From: Stenotrophomonas maltophilia
Lineage (GTDB): Bacteria; Pseudomonadota; Gammaproteobacteria; Xanthomonadales; Xanthomonadaceae
Direction of reading: 5' to 3'
Assembly: GCA_002363385.1 (NCBI GenBank)
Contig: DEVL01000005.1
Span: 124,001-188,000, forward strand
DNA: 64,000 nucleotides
Shown: piece after piece, positions 1 to 7,783 of the stretch
Numbering within the stretch: the stretch's first letter is position 1
Layout: each line of letters begins with the position of its first letter
Position numbers and translations under genes: made by a program
The notes under the pieces: generated by a model
The model's database searches: none
What the model saw: only the letters and a program-made list of their open reading frames with translations
Told to the model about the DNA's origin: nothing

Positions 1-1269
1 CACCTGGTCCGAACCGTCCTTGCGGATGGTCGGGCGGTTGGTCGGGATCACCACCACTTCCAGGTTGTAGATGCTCTGGAATTCGTAGGCTTCCGTATCG
101 GCCGTACCGGTCATGCCGGACAGCTTCTTGTACATGCGGAACAGGTTCTGGAAGGTGATGCTGGCCAGCGTCTGGTTCTCGCGCTGGACCGGCACGCCTT
201 CCTTCGCTTCCACGGCCTGGTGCAGGCCATCGGACCAGCGGCGGCCGGCCAGGGTGCGGCCGGTGAATTCATCGACGATCACCACTTCGCCATCGCGCAC
301 GATGTAATCCACGTCGCGCTGGTAGATGGCATGCGCGCGCAGGGCGGCGTTGAGGTGATGCACCACGGTCAGGTTCTGCGCGGCGTACAGGCCTTCGGTC
401 TCGGCATTGAGGATGCCGGCTTCGACCAGCAGCGCCTCGGCATGCTCCATGCCCGCCTCGGACAGATGGACCTGCTTGCCCTTCTCGTCGACCCAGAAAT
501 CGCCCTCGCCTTCCTCGGCTTCCTGCTTGATCAGGTGCGGGACAATGCGGTTGACGCGGATGTACAGCTCCGGGGAATCATCGGCCGGGCCGGAAATGAT
601 CAGCGGCGTACGGGCTTCATCGATCAGGATCGAGTCGACTTCATCGACGATGGCGTAGTGCAGGCCGCGCTGGTGGCGGTCTGCGCGCGACAGCGCCATG
701 TTGTCGCGCAGGTAATCGAAGCCGAATTCGTTGTTGGTGCCGTAGGTGATGTCGCTGGCATAGGCCTCGCGCTTGTCGCCGTGCGGCATGCCCGGGTAGA
801 CCACGCCCACGCTCAGGCCGAGCCAGTTGTAGAGCTTGCCCATCTGCGCCGAGTCACGGCGGGCCAGGTAGTCATTCACGGTGACCACGTGGACGCCCTT
901 GCCTTCCAGCGCATTGAGGTAGACCGGCAGCGTGGCGACCAGGGTCTTGCCTTCACCGGTGCGCATTTCGGCGATCTTGCCCAGGTGCAGGACCATGCCG
1001 CCGATCAGCTGCACGTCGTAGTGGCGCATGCCCAGAACGCGGCGGCTGGCTTCGCGGCAGACCGCGAAGGCTTCCGGCAGCACCTTGTCCAGGGCTTCAC
1101 CGTCAGCGATGCGCTGCTTGAATTCCGGGGTCTTGGCCTTGAGCTGCTCGTCGGAGAGCTTTTCGATTTCCGGCTCCAACGCATTGACCTTGGCGACGAT
1201 GCGGTTGAGCTGGCGCAGCTGTCGTTCATTACGACTGCCGAAGACGCGGGTAAGCAGGCTGTTGATCAT
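1..1269 (-). CDS. secA: Preprotein translocase ATPase SecA, N-terminal part (runs off the left edge)
   Basis: SecA is the ATPase motor that drives unfolded preproteins through SecYEG. The frame is open from the ATG at 1269 to the window edge, giving 423 codons of a protein that is usually about 900 residues, so the C-terminal half lies outside. The product begins MINSLLTRVFGSRNER and carries the Walker A region MRTGEGKT, the DEVDSILIDEARTPL DEAD-like Walker B segment, and the ITYGTNNEFGFDYLRDN signature. It is downstream of an M23 peptidase gene on the same strand and separated from it by a hairpin terminator, so it probably has its own promoter; a TACAAT -10-like hexamer lies at 1377-1382. 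No secM-like gene precedes it, unlike in enteric bacteria. Confidence 0.97.
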   Translation of the reverse strand, partial: MINSLLTRVFGSRNERQLRQLNRIVAKVNALEPEIEKLSDEQLKAKTPEFKQRIADGEALDKVLPEAFAVCREASRRVLGMRHYDVQLIGGMVLHLGKIAEMRTGEGKTLVATLPVYLNALEGKGVHVVTVNDYLARRDSAQMGKLYNWLGLSVGVVYPGMPHGDKREAYASDITYGTNNEFGFDYLRDNMALSRADRHQRGLHYAIVDEVDSILIDEARTPLIISGPADDSPELYIRVNRIVPHLIKQEAEEGEGDFWVDEKGKQVHLSEAGMEHAEALLVEAGILNAETEGLYAAQNLTVVHHLNAALRAHAIYQRDVDYIVRDGEVVIVDEFTGRTLAGRRWSDGLHQAVEAKEGVPVQRENQTLASITFQNLFRMYKKLSGMTGTADTEAYEFQSIYNLEVVVIPTNRPTIRKDGSDQV

Positions 1270-1341
1270 TGAAGGAACCGGTTGGAATGAGACGCCCCAA
1301 CGGCGGCGCTTTCCCCGGGGGATGCGCACGCCGCAAACGAA

Positions 1342-1362
1342 ACAGGGCGCACCGCGCCCTGT
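1342..1362 (-). terminator. Hairpin terminator after the M23 peptidase gene
   Basis: A perfect 9-bp inverted repeat, ACAGGGCGC and GCGCCCTGT around a 3-nt loop, lies in the 168-bp gap between the M23 gene and secA. On the minus strand it is followed by TTCGTTTG, a weak T-rich tail, so termination is probably partial. Confidence 0.5.
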
Positions 1363-1437
1363 CTATGGCAACACCCATTGTAGCTTGGGACGGGGGTCCG
1401 GCGTTTCAAGCACCCCCGTTCAAGTTCGTTACCGTGA

Positions 1438-2388
1438 TCAGCCCCGCGAAACGCGGCCGACCGGGGTGTTGCCGCCATCACCAAGGAACTTGCGCGGATT
1501 GACCACCTGGCCGCGTTCCCAGACCTCGAAGTGCACGTGGGCACCGGTGGAACGGCCCGTGGAACCGGCCTTGGCCACTTCCTGGCCGGCCCGGACCAGA
1601 TCGCCCGGCTTCACCACCAAGCGCGAATTGTGCGCATAGCGGGTCACATAGCCGTTGCCATGGTCCACATCGACCACGTTGCCGTACCCGCCCTTCACGC
1701 CGGCGAAGCTGACCACGCCGTCGGCCACCGACATCACCGGGTCACCGACCTTGGCGTGGAAATCCATGCCCTTGTGGGTGGCCGCACCGCGACCGAACGG
1801 ATCGCTGCGGGTGCCGAAGTTGGAGGTGATGTAGGTGTTGCGGATCGGCATGCGCGAAGGCACGGCGTTCTGTTCGAGCTGGTGGTCGAACATCAGCGAT
1901 TCCATCACCGACAGCTGGCGGCCTGAAGCAGCAAAGCGCTGCTCCAGCACCTGTAAGTCGGCGTTGACCGCACTGACCGGAATGTCCTGGGTCGGGCCGG
2001 GCTCGCCTTCACCGAGGCCGGGGGTCTCGTTGAAGTCGAATTCGCCGTCTTCCAGCTTGCCCATCTGGGTGAGTCGTTCGCCCAGGGCATTGAGACGGGT
2101 CGCCTGTGCCTGCAGCTCGCCCATCCGCGCTGCCAGCGCGTTGACCTGGGTCTGAGCGTCCTTCTGGGCCTGCGCCAGCTCGCGTTCCTGCTGTGCGACC
2201 TTGGCGTGGAGCCGGGAATCGTTGAACATGCTGCCACCGATACCGGCACCGAAGCCGATCAGGCAGCCCACCCCCAGCACACTGCCCAGCAGGGCACGGG
2301 GGGAATCTTCGAAGTAGAAACGCAAACGCGCCAGCGGCGTCTTGGCCTGTCCTTCACGCGTTTTGATTACGATCTTTTTGAATGCCAT
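1438..2388 (-). CDS. M23 family metallopeptidase, membrane-anchored (murein endopeptidase type)
   Basis: This is a 316-residue protein likely acting on periplasmic peptidoglycan. It starts MAFKKIVIKTREGQAKTPLA, has one membrane segment at about residues 34-54 (LLGSVLGVGCLIGFGAGIGG), then a coiled-coil-like stretch rich in Q, E, A and L at about 60-110. The C-terminal LytM/M23 domain shows ITSNFGTRSDPFGRG, HKGMDFHAKVGDPV with the zinc ligands H and D, and the HVHFEVW ligand motif, so it looks catalytically intact. I start at the ATG at 2388 because the conserved N-terminus begins there; the frame stays open upstream to 2763 only as antisense to dciA. The gene is divergent from dciA with just 12 bp between the start codons, and it precedes secA. 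Confidence 0.9.
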   Translation of the reverse strand: MAFKKIVIKTREGQAKTPLARLRFYFEDSPRALLGSVLGVGCLIGFGAGIGGSMFNDSRLHAKVAQQERELAQAQKDAQTQVNALAARMGELQAQATRLNALGERLTQMGKLEDGEFDFNETPGLGEGEPGPTQDIPVSAVNADLQVLEQRFAASGRQLSVMESLMFDHQLEQNAVPSRMPIRNTYITSNFGTRSDPFGRGAATHKGMDFHAKVGDPVMSVADGVVSFAGVKGGYGNVVDVDHGNGYVTRYAHNSRLVVKPGDLVRAGQEVAKAGSTGRSTGAHVHFEVWERGQVVNPRKFLGDGGNTPVGRVSRG

Positions 2389-2400
2389 CAGTGAGTTTTC

Positions 2401-2841
2401 ATGTCTGAGCCGAAATCCAGTGCCCGTTCCCCATCCACACCGAAGCCGGCGCTGGATGCGGTCATGGCGGACAAAGCCGGTAACCCGCTGCGTCGTGCCT
2501 TGTGGCTCGACGCGCTGGACCGTCAATTGCGCCCCCATTTGCCGCCTGCACTGGCCACCCGTTGCCGGCTGGCGAATGTAAACGGCGAGCACCTCGTTTT
2601 TCTCGTCGAATCTCCCGTGTGGCACGCCAAGGTCCGGCTTGCCGAAGCACAGTTGATCGACGCGGCCCGGTCCATCGGGCTGAAGGTCACCAAGGTGACC
2701 GTCAAAACAGCATCTGCCCCTCCCCCACGCTCCCCAGCGATCGATAACAGGAATGGCCCCCACGCTGTTTCAGCCGCCACGCACAAAGGGCTACGCGACG
2801 CGTTGGCCTGTCTCCGCGATGTGGATTCGTCCAAATCGTGA
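2401..2841 (+). CDS. dciA: DciA/DUF721 family protein (probable replicative helicase loader)
   Basis: The 146-residue product matches the DUF721/DciA family, which in many bacteria without DnaC helps load DnaB helicase at origins. Visible family features are the N-terminal helical part with LRRALWLDALDRQLRPHLPP, and the small alpha/beta core with LANVNGEHLVFLVESPVWHAKVRL. The tail after about residue 105 is proline- and serine-rich and probably disordered. It lies between lpxC and secA, where Xanthomonadaceae commonly carry this gene. It converges with lpxC across a bidirectional terminator and diverges from the M23 gene, so its promoter must lie within the M23 coding region. The helicase-loading role is inferred from the family. 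Confidence 0.8.
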   Translation: MSEPKSSARSPSTPKPALDAVMADKAGNPLRRALWLDALDRQLRPHLPPALATRCRLANVNGEHLVFLVESPVWHAKVRLAEAQLIDAARSIGLKVTKVTVKTASAPPPRSPAIDNRNGPHAVSAATHKGLRDALACLRDVDSSKS

Positions 2842-3076
2842 AGCCATCGGGGCATCCCGCCCCTTCCCGGCCGCGTCACGATCACGTGAACTTTGGCTGG
2901 GAGCCGGTCTGCACTGTAGCGGCGGAACCGCCGCCAGTCGTTAGTGTTTTATTAAATTAACGTTAAATCCGGCAGAAACCTTGATGAGGTTCACAAATCT
3001 GTGCGCTGTGCACCCCCACGGTTCATTGACGTCAAGATCACATGGCTCTCAGCGCGTCTAAACCCCAGAAAACAGA

Positions 3077-3105
3077 AACGGCGCCATGGGCGCCGTTCTA
3101 TTTTG
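3077..3105. terminator. Bidirectional terminator between dciA and lpxC
   Basis: A perfect 9-bp stem, AACGGCGCC and GGCGCCGTT with an ATG loop, is followed by TCTATTTTG on the plus strand and TTCTGTTTTCT on the minus strand. It fits termination of both converging genes. The rest of the 296-bp gap 2842-3137 holds an AT-rich stretch around 2942-2968, a TTGACGTCAA palindrome near 3028-3037, and no gene that I can support. Confidence 0.75.
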
Positions 3106-3137
3106 TTTAAAATCAATTACTTGCGCAATGACAGGGC

Positions 3138-4049
3138 TCAGGCGTACGCCGGCAGACCGTAGACGACCGGTGCCTCGACCGCGGGCGAGTCATAGCTGAC
3201 CCACTCCCAGGCACTGGCATCGGCCAGCAGCGCGCGCACCAGCTTGTTGTTGAGCGCGTGGCCCGACTTGAAGCCCTCATACGCGCCCAGCACCTGGCCG
3301 CCGGCCAGATACAGATCGCCGATCGCATCGAGGATCTTGTGGCGCACGAACTCATCGGCGTAGCGCAGGCCGTCGTCGTTGAGCACGCGGAACTCGTCGA
3401 GCACGATGGCGTTGTCCATCGAGCCGCCCAGGCCGAGGTTGCGCTCGCGCATGTACTCCAGATCCCGCATGAAGCCGAAGGTCCGGGCACGCGAGATTTC
3501 CCGGGTGTAGGCCTGGGTCGAGAATTCGATCTCGGCCCGCGATTGCTTGGCCGGGATCATCGGGTGATTGAACTGGATGGTGAAACCGAGCTTGTAGCCT
3601 TCGTACGGTTCGAAGCGGGCGACCTTGTCGCCATCGGTGACTTCCACCGTCTTGAGAATGCGGATGAAGCGTTTCGGCGCGTCCTGCTCGGCGATGCCTG
3701 CCGACTGCAGCAGGAAGACGAACGGGCCGGAGGAACCGTCCATGATCGGCAGCTCGGCCGAGGACAGTTCCACGATGATGTTGTCCACACCCAGGCCGGC
3801 CAGAGCCGACATCAGGTGTTCGACGGTCTGGATCTTCGCCTCGTGATAGGTCAAGCCGGTGCACAGGGTGACTTCGGTGACCAGGTCCGCACGCGCAGGC
3901 ACTTCCACCACCGGGTCCAGATCGACGCGACGGAAGACGATGCCGTGGTTGACCGGGGCCGGGCGCAGGGTCATGTAGACCTTGTCACCGCTGTGAAGGC
4001 CGACGCCGGTGGCGCGGATCGTGTTCTTGAGGGTGCGTTGCGGAATCAT
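3138..4049 (-). CDS. lpxC: UDP-3-O-acyl-N-acetylglucosamine deacetylase LpxC
   Basis: LpxC is the zinc enzyme that commits UDP-3-O-acyl-GlcNAc to lipid A synthesis by removing the acetyl group. The product is 303 residues, the usual length. It shows the EH zinc-ligand motif TVEHLMSAL (His 78), SSGPFVFLLQSAG, and the second zinc motif VRHKILDAIGDLYLAG with its His and Asp, and LGLGGSMDNAIV. The start MIPQRTLKNTI is standard. It lies last in the dcw series after ftsZ, separated from it by 216 bp that hold a strong inverted repeat. LpxC level is controlled by proteolysis in enterics; nothing here shows whether that applies. Confidence 0.98.
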   Translation of the reverse strand: MIPQRTLKNTIRATGVGLHSGDKVYMTLRPAPVNHGIVFRRVDLDPVVEVPARADLVTEVTLCTGLTYHEAKIQTVEHLMSALAGLGVDNIIVELSSAELPIMDGSSGPFVFLLQSAGIAEQDAPKRFIRILKTVEVTDGDKVARFEPYEGYKLGFTIQFNHPMIPAKQSRAEIEFSTQAYTREISRARTFGFMRDLEYMRERNLGLGGSMDNAIVLDEFRVLNDDGLRYADEFVRHKILDAIGDLYLAGGQVLGAYEGFKSGHALNNKLVRALLADASAWEWVSYDSPAVEAPVVYGLPAYA

Positions 4050-4187
4050 CGGGGGGCAGGACCAGAAAGCGCGCGGTCAGCGCGACTGTGACAAACAAGA
4101 ATAACACGCACTACCGCTGTCCCTTCCGTGAACCGTGGTGCGTCGACAGCACTGCCCGGACGTGCGCGATGCACGACGGCGGTCAGA

Positions 4188-4213
4188 CTGCCGGGCCGAT
4201 CCTGGCCCGGCAG
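4188..4213. repeat. Strong inverted repeat between ftsZ and lpxC
   Basis: CTGCCGGGCC and GGCCCGGCAG form a perfect 10-bp stem with a 6-nt loop, 53 bp past the ftsZ stop codon. No U-tract follows on the minus strand (the next bases are TCTGACC), so it may stabilise the ftsZ mRNA 3' end or slow polymerase rather than act as a classical terminator. The rest of the 4050-4265 gap shows nothing else clear. Confidence 0.55.
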
Positions 4214-4265
4214 CATGGGACATGGAGGTGCTTACCGGGGAGGACAAGGCCCCGGCACGCGTTGC

Positions 4266-5498
4266 TCAGTCCGCCTGGCGGCGCAGGAACGCCGGGATGT
4301 CCAGGTAATCGTTCGGCAGTTCAGCAGCAGCCGGGCCCGATGCGCTGGGGGCGGTCGGTGCCACGGTGTCGGCGCTCGGACGACGCAGGCCCATGCCCAT
4401 GCCCATCCCGCCCACGGCCTTGGAGACCGCATCGCCGCCATTGTCGAACTCGCCGAACTCCGGCTGGCCGGTGGTGGCATTGCGGACCAGCTTGATCGGT
4501 GCGCGCTCGCCCGGACGCTGGGTCTTGGCGGCCACGGCACGGTTCAGGCCGGTGGCGACCACGGTCACGCGGACTTCGTCCTGCATGTCCGGATCCAGCA
4601 CGGTGCCCACGACCACGGTGGCATCTTCGGAGGCGAAGCCATCGATGGTGCGGCCGATCTCGTCGAACTCGGCCATCGTGAAGTCGGCGCCGGCGGTGAT
4701 GTTGACCAGAATGCCGTTGGCACCGGCCAGGTTCACATCGTCCAGCAGCGGGTTCTGGATGGCCGCTTCGGCCGCGGCCTGGGCGCGGTCATCGCCACGC
4801 GCGGTGCCGGTGCCCATCATTGCCAGGCCCATTTCGGACATGACGGTGCGCACGTCGGCGAAGTCGACGTTGATCAGGCCCGGGCGCACGATCAGGTCGG
4901 CGATGCCCTGCACGGCGCCTTGGAGGACGTCGTTGGCGGCACGGAAGGCCTGGATCATGGTGGCGTTGCGGCCCAGCACGGTGATCAGCTTTTCGTTCGG
5001 GATGGTGATCAGCGAGTCGCAGTGCTGGCTCAGTTCTTCGATGCCCTTCAGCGCGACCTGCATGCGGCGACGGCCTTCGAACGGGAACGGCTTGGTGACC
5101 ACGGCGACGGTCAGAATGCCCATCTCCTTGGCCAGCTGCGCCACGACCGGGGCTGCACCGGTGCCGGTGCCACCGCCCATGCCGGCGGTGATGAACACCA
5201 TGTCCGCACCCTGCAGGGCGTCCATGATGCGCTCGCGGTCTTCCAGCGCGGCCTGGCGGCCGACTTCCGGATTCGCGCCTGCGCCCAGTCCCTTGGTGAC
5301 GTTGGTGCCCAGCTGCAGCTGCAGCTTGGCACCGCAATTCTTGATGGCCTGCGAGTCGGTGTTGGCGGTGATGAATTCCACGCCGTCCACACTGGTGCTG
5401 ACCATGTGCGCCACGGCGTTACCGCCGCCGCCGCCCACGCCGATCACCTTGATCACCGCATTGGGTGCCATCTTTTCAATCAGTTCGAAATGCGCCAT
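4266..5498 (-). CDS. ftsZ: Cell division GTPase FtsZ
   Basis: FtsZ is the tubulin-like GTPase that forms the Z ring at midcell. The product is 410 residues. The tubulin signature GGGTGTGAAP is present, as are the N-terminal IKVIGVGGGGGNAV nucleotide-binding loop and the conserved C-terminal tail DYLDIPAFLRRQ that binds FtsA and ZipA. The start is the ATG of MAHFELIEKMAPNAV at 5498; an upstream in-frame extension to 5567 has no family similarity. A 291-bp gap separates it from ftsA, unlike the overlapping genes upstream, so ftsZ probably has extra promoters or control in that gap. Confidence 0.98.
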   Translation of the reverse strand: MAHFELIEKMAPNAVIKVIGVGGGGGNAVAHMVSTSVDGVEFITANTDSQAIKNCGAKLQLQLGTNVTKGLGAGANPEVGRQAALEDRERIMDALQGADMVFITAGMGGGTGTGAAPVVAQLAKEMGILTVAVVTKPFPFEGRRRMQVALKGIEELSQHCDSLITIPNEKLITVLGRNATMIQAFRAANDVLQGAVQGIADLIVRPGLINVDFADVRTVMSEMGLAMMGTGTARGDDRAQAAAEAAIQNPLLDDVNLAGANGILVNITAGADFTMAEFDEIGRTIDGFASEDATVVVGTVLDPDMQDEVRVTVVATGLNRAVAAKTQRPGERAPIKLVRNATTGQPEFGEFDNGGDAVSKAVGGMGMGMGLRRPSADTVAPTAPSASGPAAAELPNDYLDIPAFLRRQAD

Positions 5499-5789
5499 GT
5501 CCGTGTCCTCGTGTTGCCGTTTACGCGGGACGGGGGCTTCGGAGAATCCTTCTCCTGTCCTCCCCACCCGTCGTGCCGGCGAGTTGTAGTTGGTATGTCG
5601 GGCTGGATAGAGCCAACCGCGACGGTGGTGCCTGCTTCAATGGTCGGCCAGGTGGCCGGGTAACGCGGTTGCTGTGTACGTCGTGATGCGGTCTGTTGCG
5701 GTGTGCTGCGGTGTTGCGTGGACGGTGTGTGGATTTTTCGGGAACTGCTTATCGCTTATTGCATGTGTACTGCGTGTTGCGGTCCGCGA
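5499..5789 (-). promoter_or_regulatory. ftsA-ftsZ intergenic leader, C/A-rich on the RNA strand
   Basis: This is the only long gap inside the division cluster. On the transcribed strand the ftsA-proximal half (about 5660-5789) is visibly rich in C and A and poor in G, with degenerate repeats of a CCGCAACA-like word; the exact word TGTTGCGGT occurs on the plus strand at 5694-5702 and 5775-5783. Such G-poor stretches resemble rut sites for Rho. No convincing -35/-10 pair or stable hairpin was found. It is best viewed as the ftsZ leader, with its control mode unproven. Confidence 0.4.
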
Positions 5790-7025
5790 TCAGAACTCGC
5801 CGCGGAACCAGGTTCTGAGTTTTTTGAACATGCTGCCGGCGCGGCCGGTGGGCAGCGACGGGCGACGCGGGTGTTCGATCTGGCTGCCCATCAGCAGCAG
5901 GCCCACGCCGGTGGCATGCACCGGATTGCCGACCACTTCGCCCAGCCCGGTGACGTGCTGCGGAATGCCCACGCGTACCGGCATCTGCAGCATTTCCTCG
6001 GCCAGTTCGACCACGCCTTCCATCTTCGAGGCGCCACCGGTGAGCACCATGCCGGCGCGCACCAGTTCTTCGAAACCCGAGCGGCGCAGTTCGGCCTGCA
6101 CCATCTCGAAGATCTCTTCGTAGCGGCCCTGCACTGCCTGGGCGAGTGCGTGGCGCGGCATCCGGCGCGGCGGACGATCGCCGACGCTGGGCACCTGGAT
6201 GCTTTCCTCGGCGGTGGCCAGCTGGGCCAGCGCGCAGGCATAGCGCACCTTGATCTGCTCGGCTTCCGGCGTCGGTGTGCGCAGCATGTGCGCGATGTCG
6301 TTGGTGACGTGGTCGCCGGCGATCGGCAGCGAGGCGGTGTGGCAGATCGCGCCCTGCACGAACACGGCCAGGTCGGTGGTTCCGGCGCCCATGTCGACCA
6401 GCACCACGCCCAGCTCGCGCTCGTCGGCGGTCAGCACCGCCACGCTGGAGGCCAGCGAGGACAGCACCAGATCATCGACCTGCAGGCCGCAGCGCTGCAC
6501 GCACTTGGAGATGTTGGCCGCCGCCGACTGTGCGCACACCACCAGGTGGGCATGCACCTCCAGGCGCACGCCGGTCATGCCGACCGGATTGCGGATGCCT
6601 TCCTGCGAATCGTCCAGCACGTACTCGCGCGGGATCGCATGCAGGATCTTCTGGTCGGCCGGAATCGCCACCGCCTTGGCCGCATCCAGCACGCGATCCA
6701 GATCGCCCCAGGTCACCTCGCCGTCGCGGATCGGTACGATGCCGGGCGAGTTCTTGCACTGCACATGGTTGCCGGAGATCGAGGCGTACACCGAGCGGAT
6801 CTCGCAGCCGGCCATCAGCTCGGCCTCTTCGACGGCGCGCTGGATGGACTGCACGGTCGATTCGATATCCACCACCACGCCCCGCTTGAGACCGCGCGAT
6901 TCGTGCGAGCCGATGCCGATGACCTCGATCGGATTGCCCGGCGAGTATTCGCCGACCAGCGCCACCACCTTGGAGGTGCCGATATCCAGACCGACGATCA
7001 GTGATTTGTCACCCTTGCGATTCAT
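5790..7025 (-). CDS. ftsA: Cell division protein FtsA
   Basis: FtsA is the actin-like ATPase that tethers FtsZ to the inner membrane. The 411-residue product opens with MNRKGDKSLIVGLDIGTSKVV, the actin-family phosphate-1 motif, and contains the 1C domain and VLVDMGAGTTDLAVF (phosphate-2) and VLTGGASKMEGV (adenosine) motifs. The C-terminus ends FKKLRTWFRGEF, the amphipathic membrane-targeting helix expected for FtsA. Its ATG overlaps the ftsQ stop in ATGA, so translation is probably coupled. Confidence 0.98.
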   Translation of the reverse strand: MNRKGDKSLIVGLDIGTSKVVALVGEYSPGNPIEVIGIGSHESRGLKRGVVVDIESTVQSIQRAVEEAELMAGCEIRSVYASISGNHVQCKNSPGIVPIRDGEVTWGDLDRVLDAAKAVAIPADQKILHAIPREYVLDDSQEGIRNPVGMTGVRLEVHAHLVVCAQSAAANISKCVQRCGLQVDDLVLSSLASSVAVLTADERELGVVLVDMGAGTTDLAVFVQGAICHTASLPIAGDHVTNDIAHMLRTPTPEAEQIKVRYACALAQLATAEESIQVPSVGDRPPRRMPRHALAQAVQGRYEEIFEMVQAELRRSGFEELVRAGMVLTGGASKMEGVVELAEEMLQMPVRVGIPQHVTGLGEVVGNPVHATGVGLLLMGSQIEHPRRPSLPTGRAGSMFKKLRTWFRGEF

Positions 7026-7783
7026 GTCCTTTCCTGCGTCCTGTGCGCCACATTGGCCGTTTCGGCCGGGGCGGCCGGCGCGGCCGGAGCCGGGGTACCC
7101 CAGCTCAGCGTGAAACCATTGGTGTATCGGAGGTCGGCGCGCTCGATCGGCGCCGCTTGATTGGCCAGCTGCGGCAGTACGCGCACGAAGCGCTGCAGGC
7201 GCGAGCGGGCATCATCGCGGCCAACGACCACTTCGGTGCCGTTGCTCAGCACCAGCGACCAGCTGCCGCGTGCATCCATGGTGACCCGCTTGACGTCTAC
7301 CCCGGCCGGCGCGAACAGCGCGCGCGCATCGTTGTAGAGCGCCACCACTTCTTCGGTCTGGCTGTCAGGACCATCCAGGTCGGGCAGCTCCAGGTCCTGC
7401 AGCTTCTTCGGCGTAGCGAACAGCTTGCCCTGCTCGGAGAGCAGGCGGTCGTTGCCCCAGCGCGCGAACGGCTTGTGCTCGACCAGGGTGATTTCCAGCA
7501 CGTCCGGCCACTGCTTGCGGACCTGCGCGCTTTCCACCCACGGCAGTGTTTCGATGGCGTCCTGTGCATCCTGCAGCTTGACCGCGAAGAAGCCGGACTT
7601 CGCATACGGCAGCACGACCTGCTGCAGCTGCTCGGCCGGCACCCGCTTGAACTCACCGTGCACACGCAGCTTGGCCAACGGCCACCGCTCGGCACCGACC
7701 CAGCCGTTGAGCACCGCCACCACGGGCAGTGCCACGACCGACAGGGCCAGCAACCAGACGAAGATGCGCAGCACCGCGTTCAT
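7022..7783 (-). CDS. ftsQ: Cell division protein FtsQ
   Basis: FtsQ is the bitopic inner-membrane protein that recruits FtsL/FtsB and later divisome parts. The 253-residue product has a short cytoplasmic start, one membrane helix at about residues 5-25 (IFVWLLALSVVALPVVAVL), a POTRA-like domain with LAKLRVHGEFKRVPAEQLQQ and LPWVESAQVRKQWPDVLEI, and an FtsQ domain with SLVLSNGTEVVVGRDDARSR. The C-terminus is alanine- and proline-rich. It overlaps ddlB and ftsA by 4 bp each. Confidence 0.97.
   Translation of the reverse strand: MNAVLRIFVWLLALSVVALPVVAVLNGWVGAERWPLAKLRVHGEFKRVPAEQLQQVVLPYAKSGFFAVKLQDAQDAIETLPWVESAQVRKQWPDVLEITLVEHKPFARWGNDRLLSEQGKLFATPKKLQDLELPDLDGPDSQTEEVVALYNDARALFAPAGVDVKRVTMDARGSWSLVLSNGTEVVVGRDDARSRLQRFVRVLPQLANQAAPIERADLRYTNGFTLSWGTPAPAAPAAPAETANVAHRTQERT

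Noticed and set aside
2389..2763. N-terminal extension of the M23 peptidase frame to 2763
   Set aside because: The extension is antisense to dciA and has no signal or family similarity; the conserved N-terminus begins at 2388.
2916..2933. Possible second GTAG-headed hairpin (GTAG then CGGCGG and CCGCCG)
   Set aside because: The stem is only 6 bp with a 2-nt loop and lies where any GC-rich DNA could form it; too weak to call a REP element.
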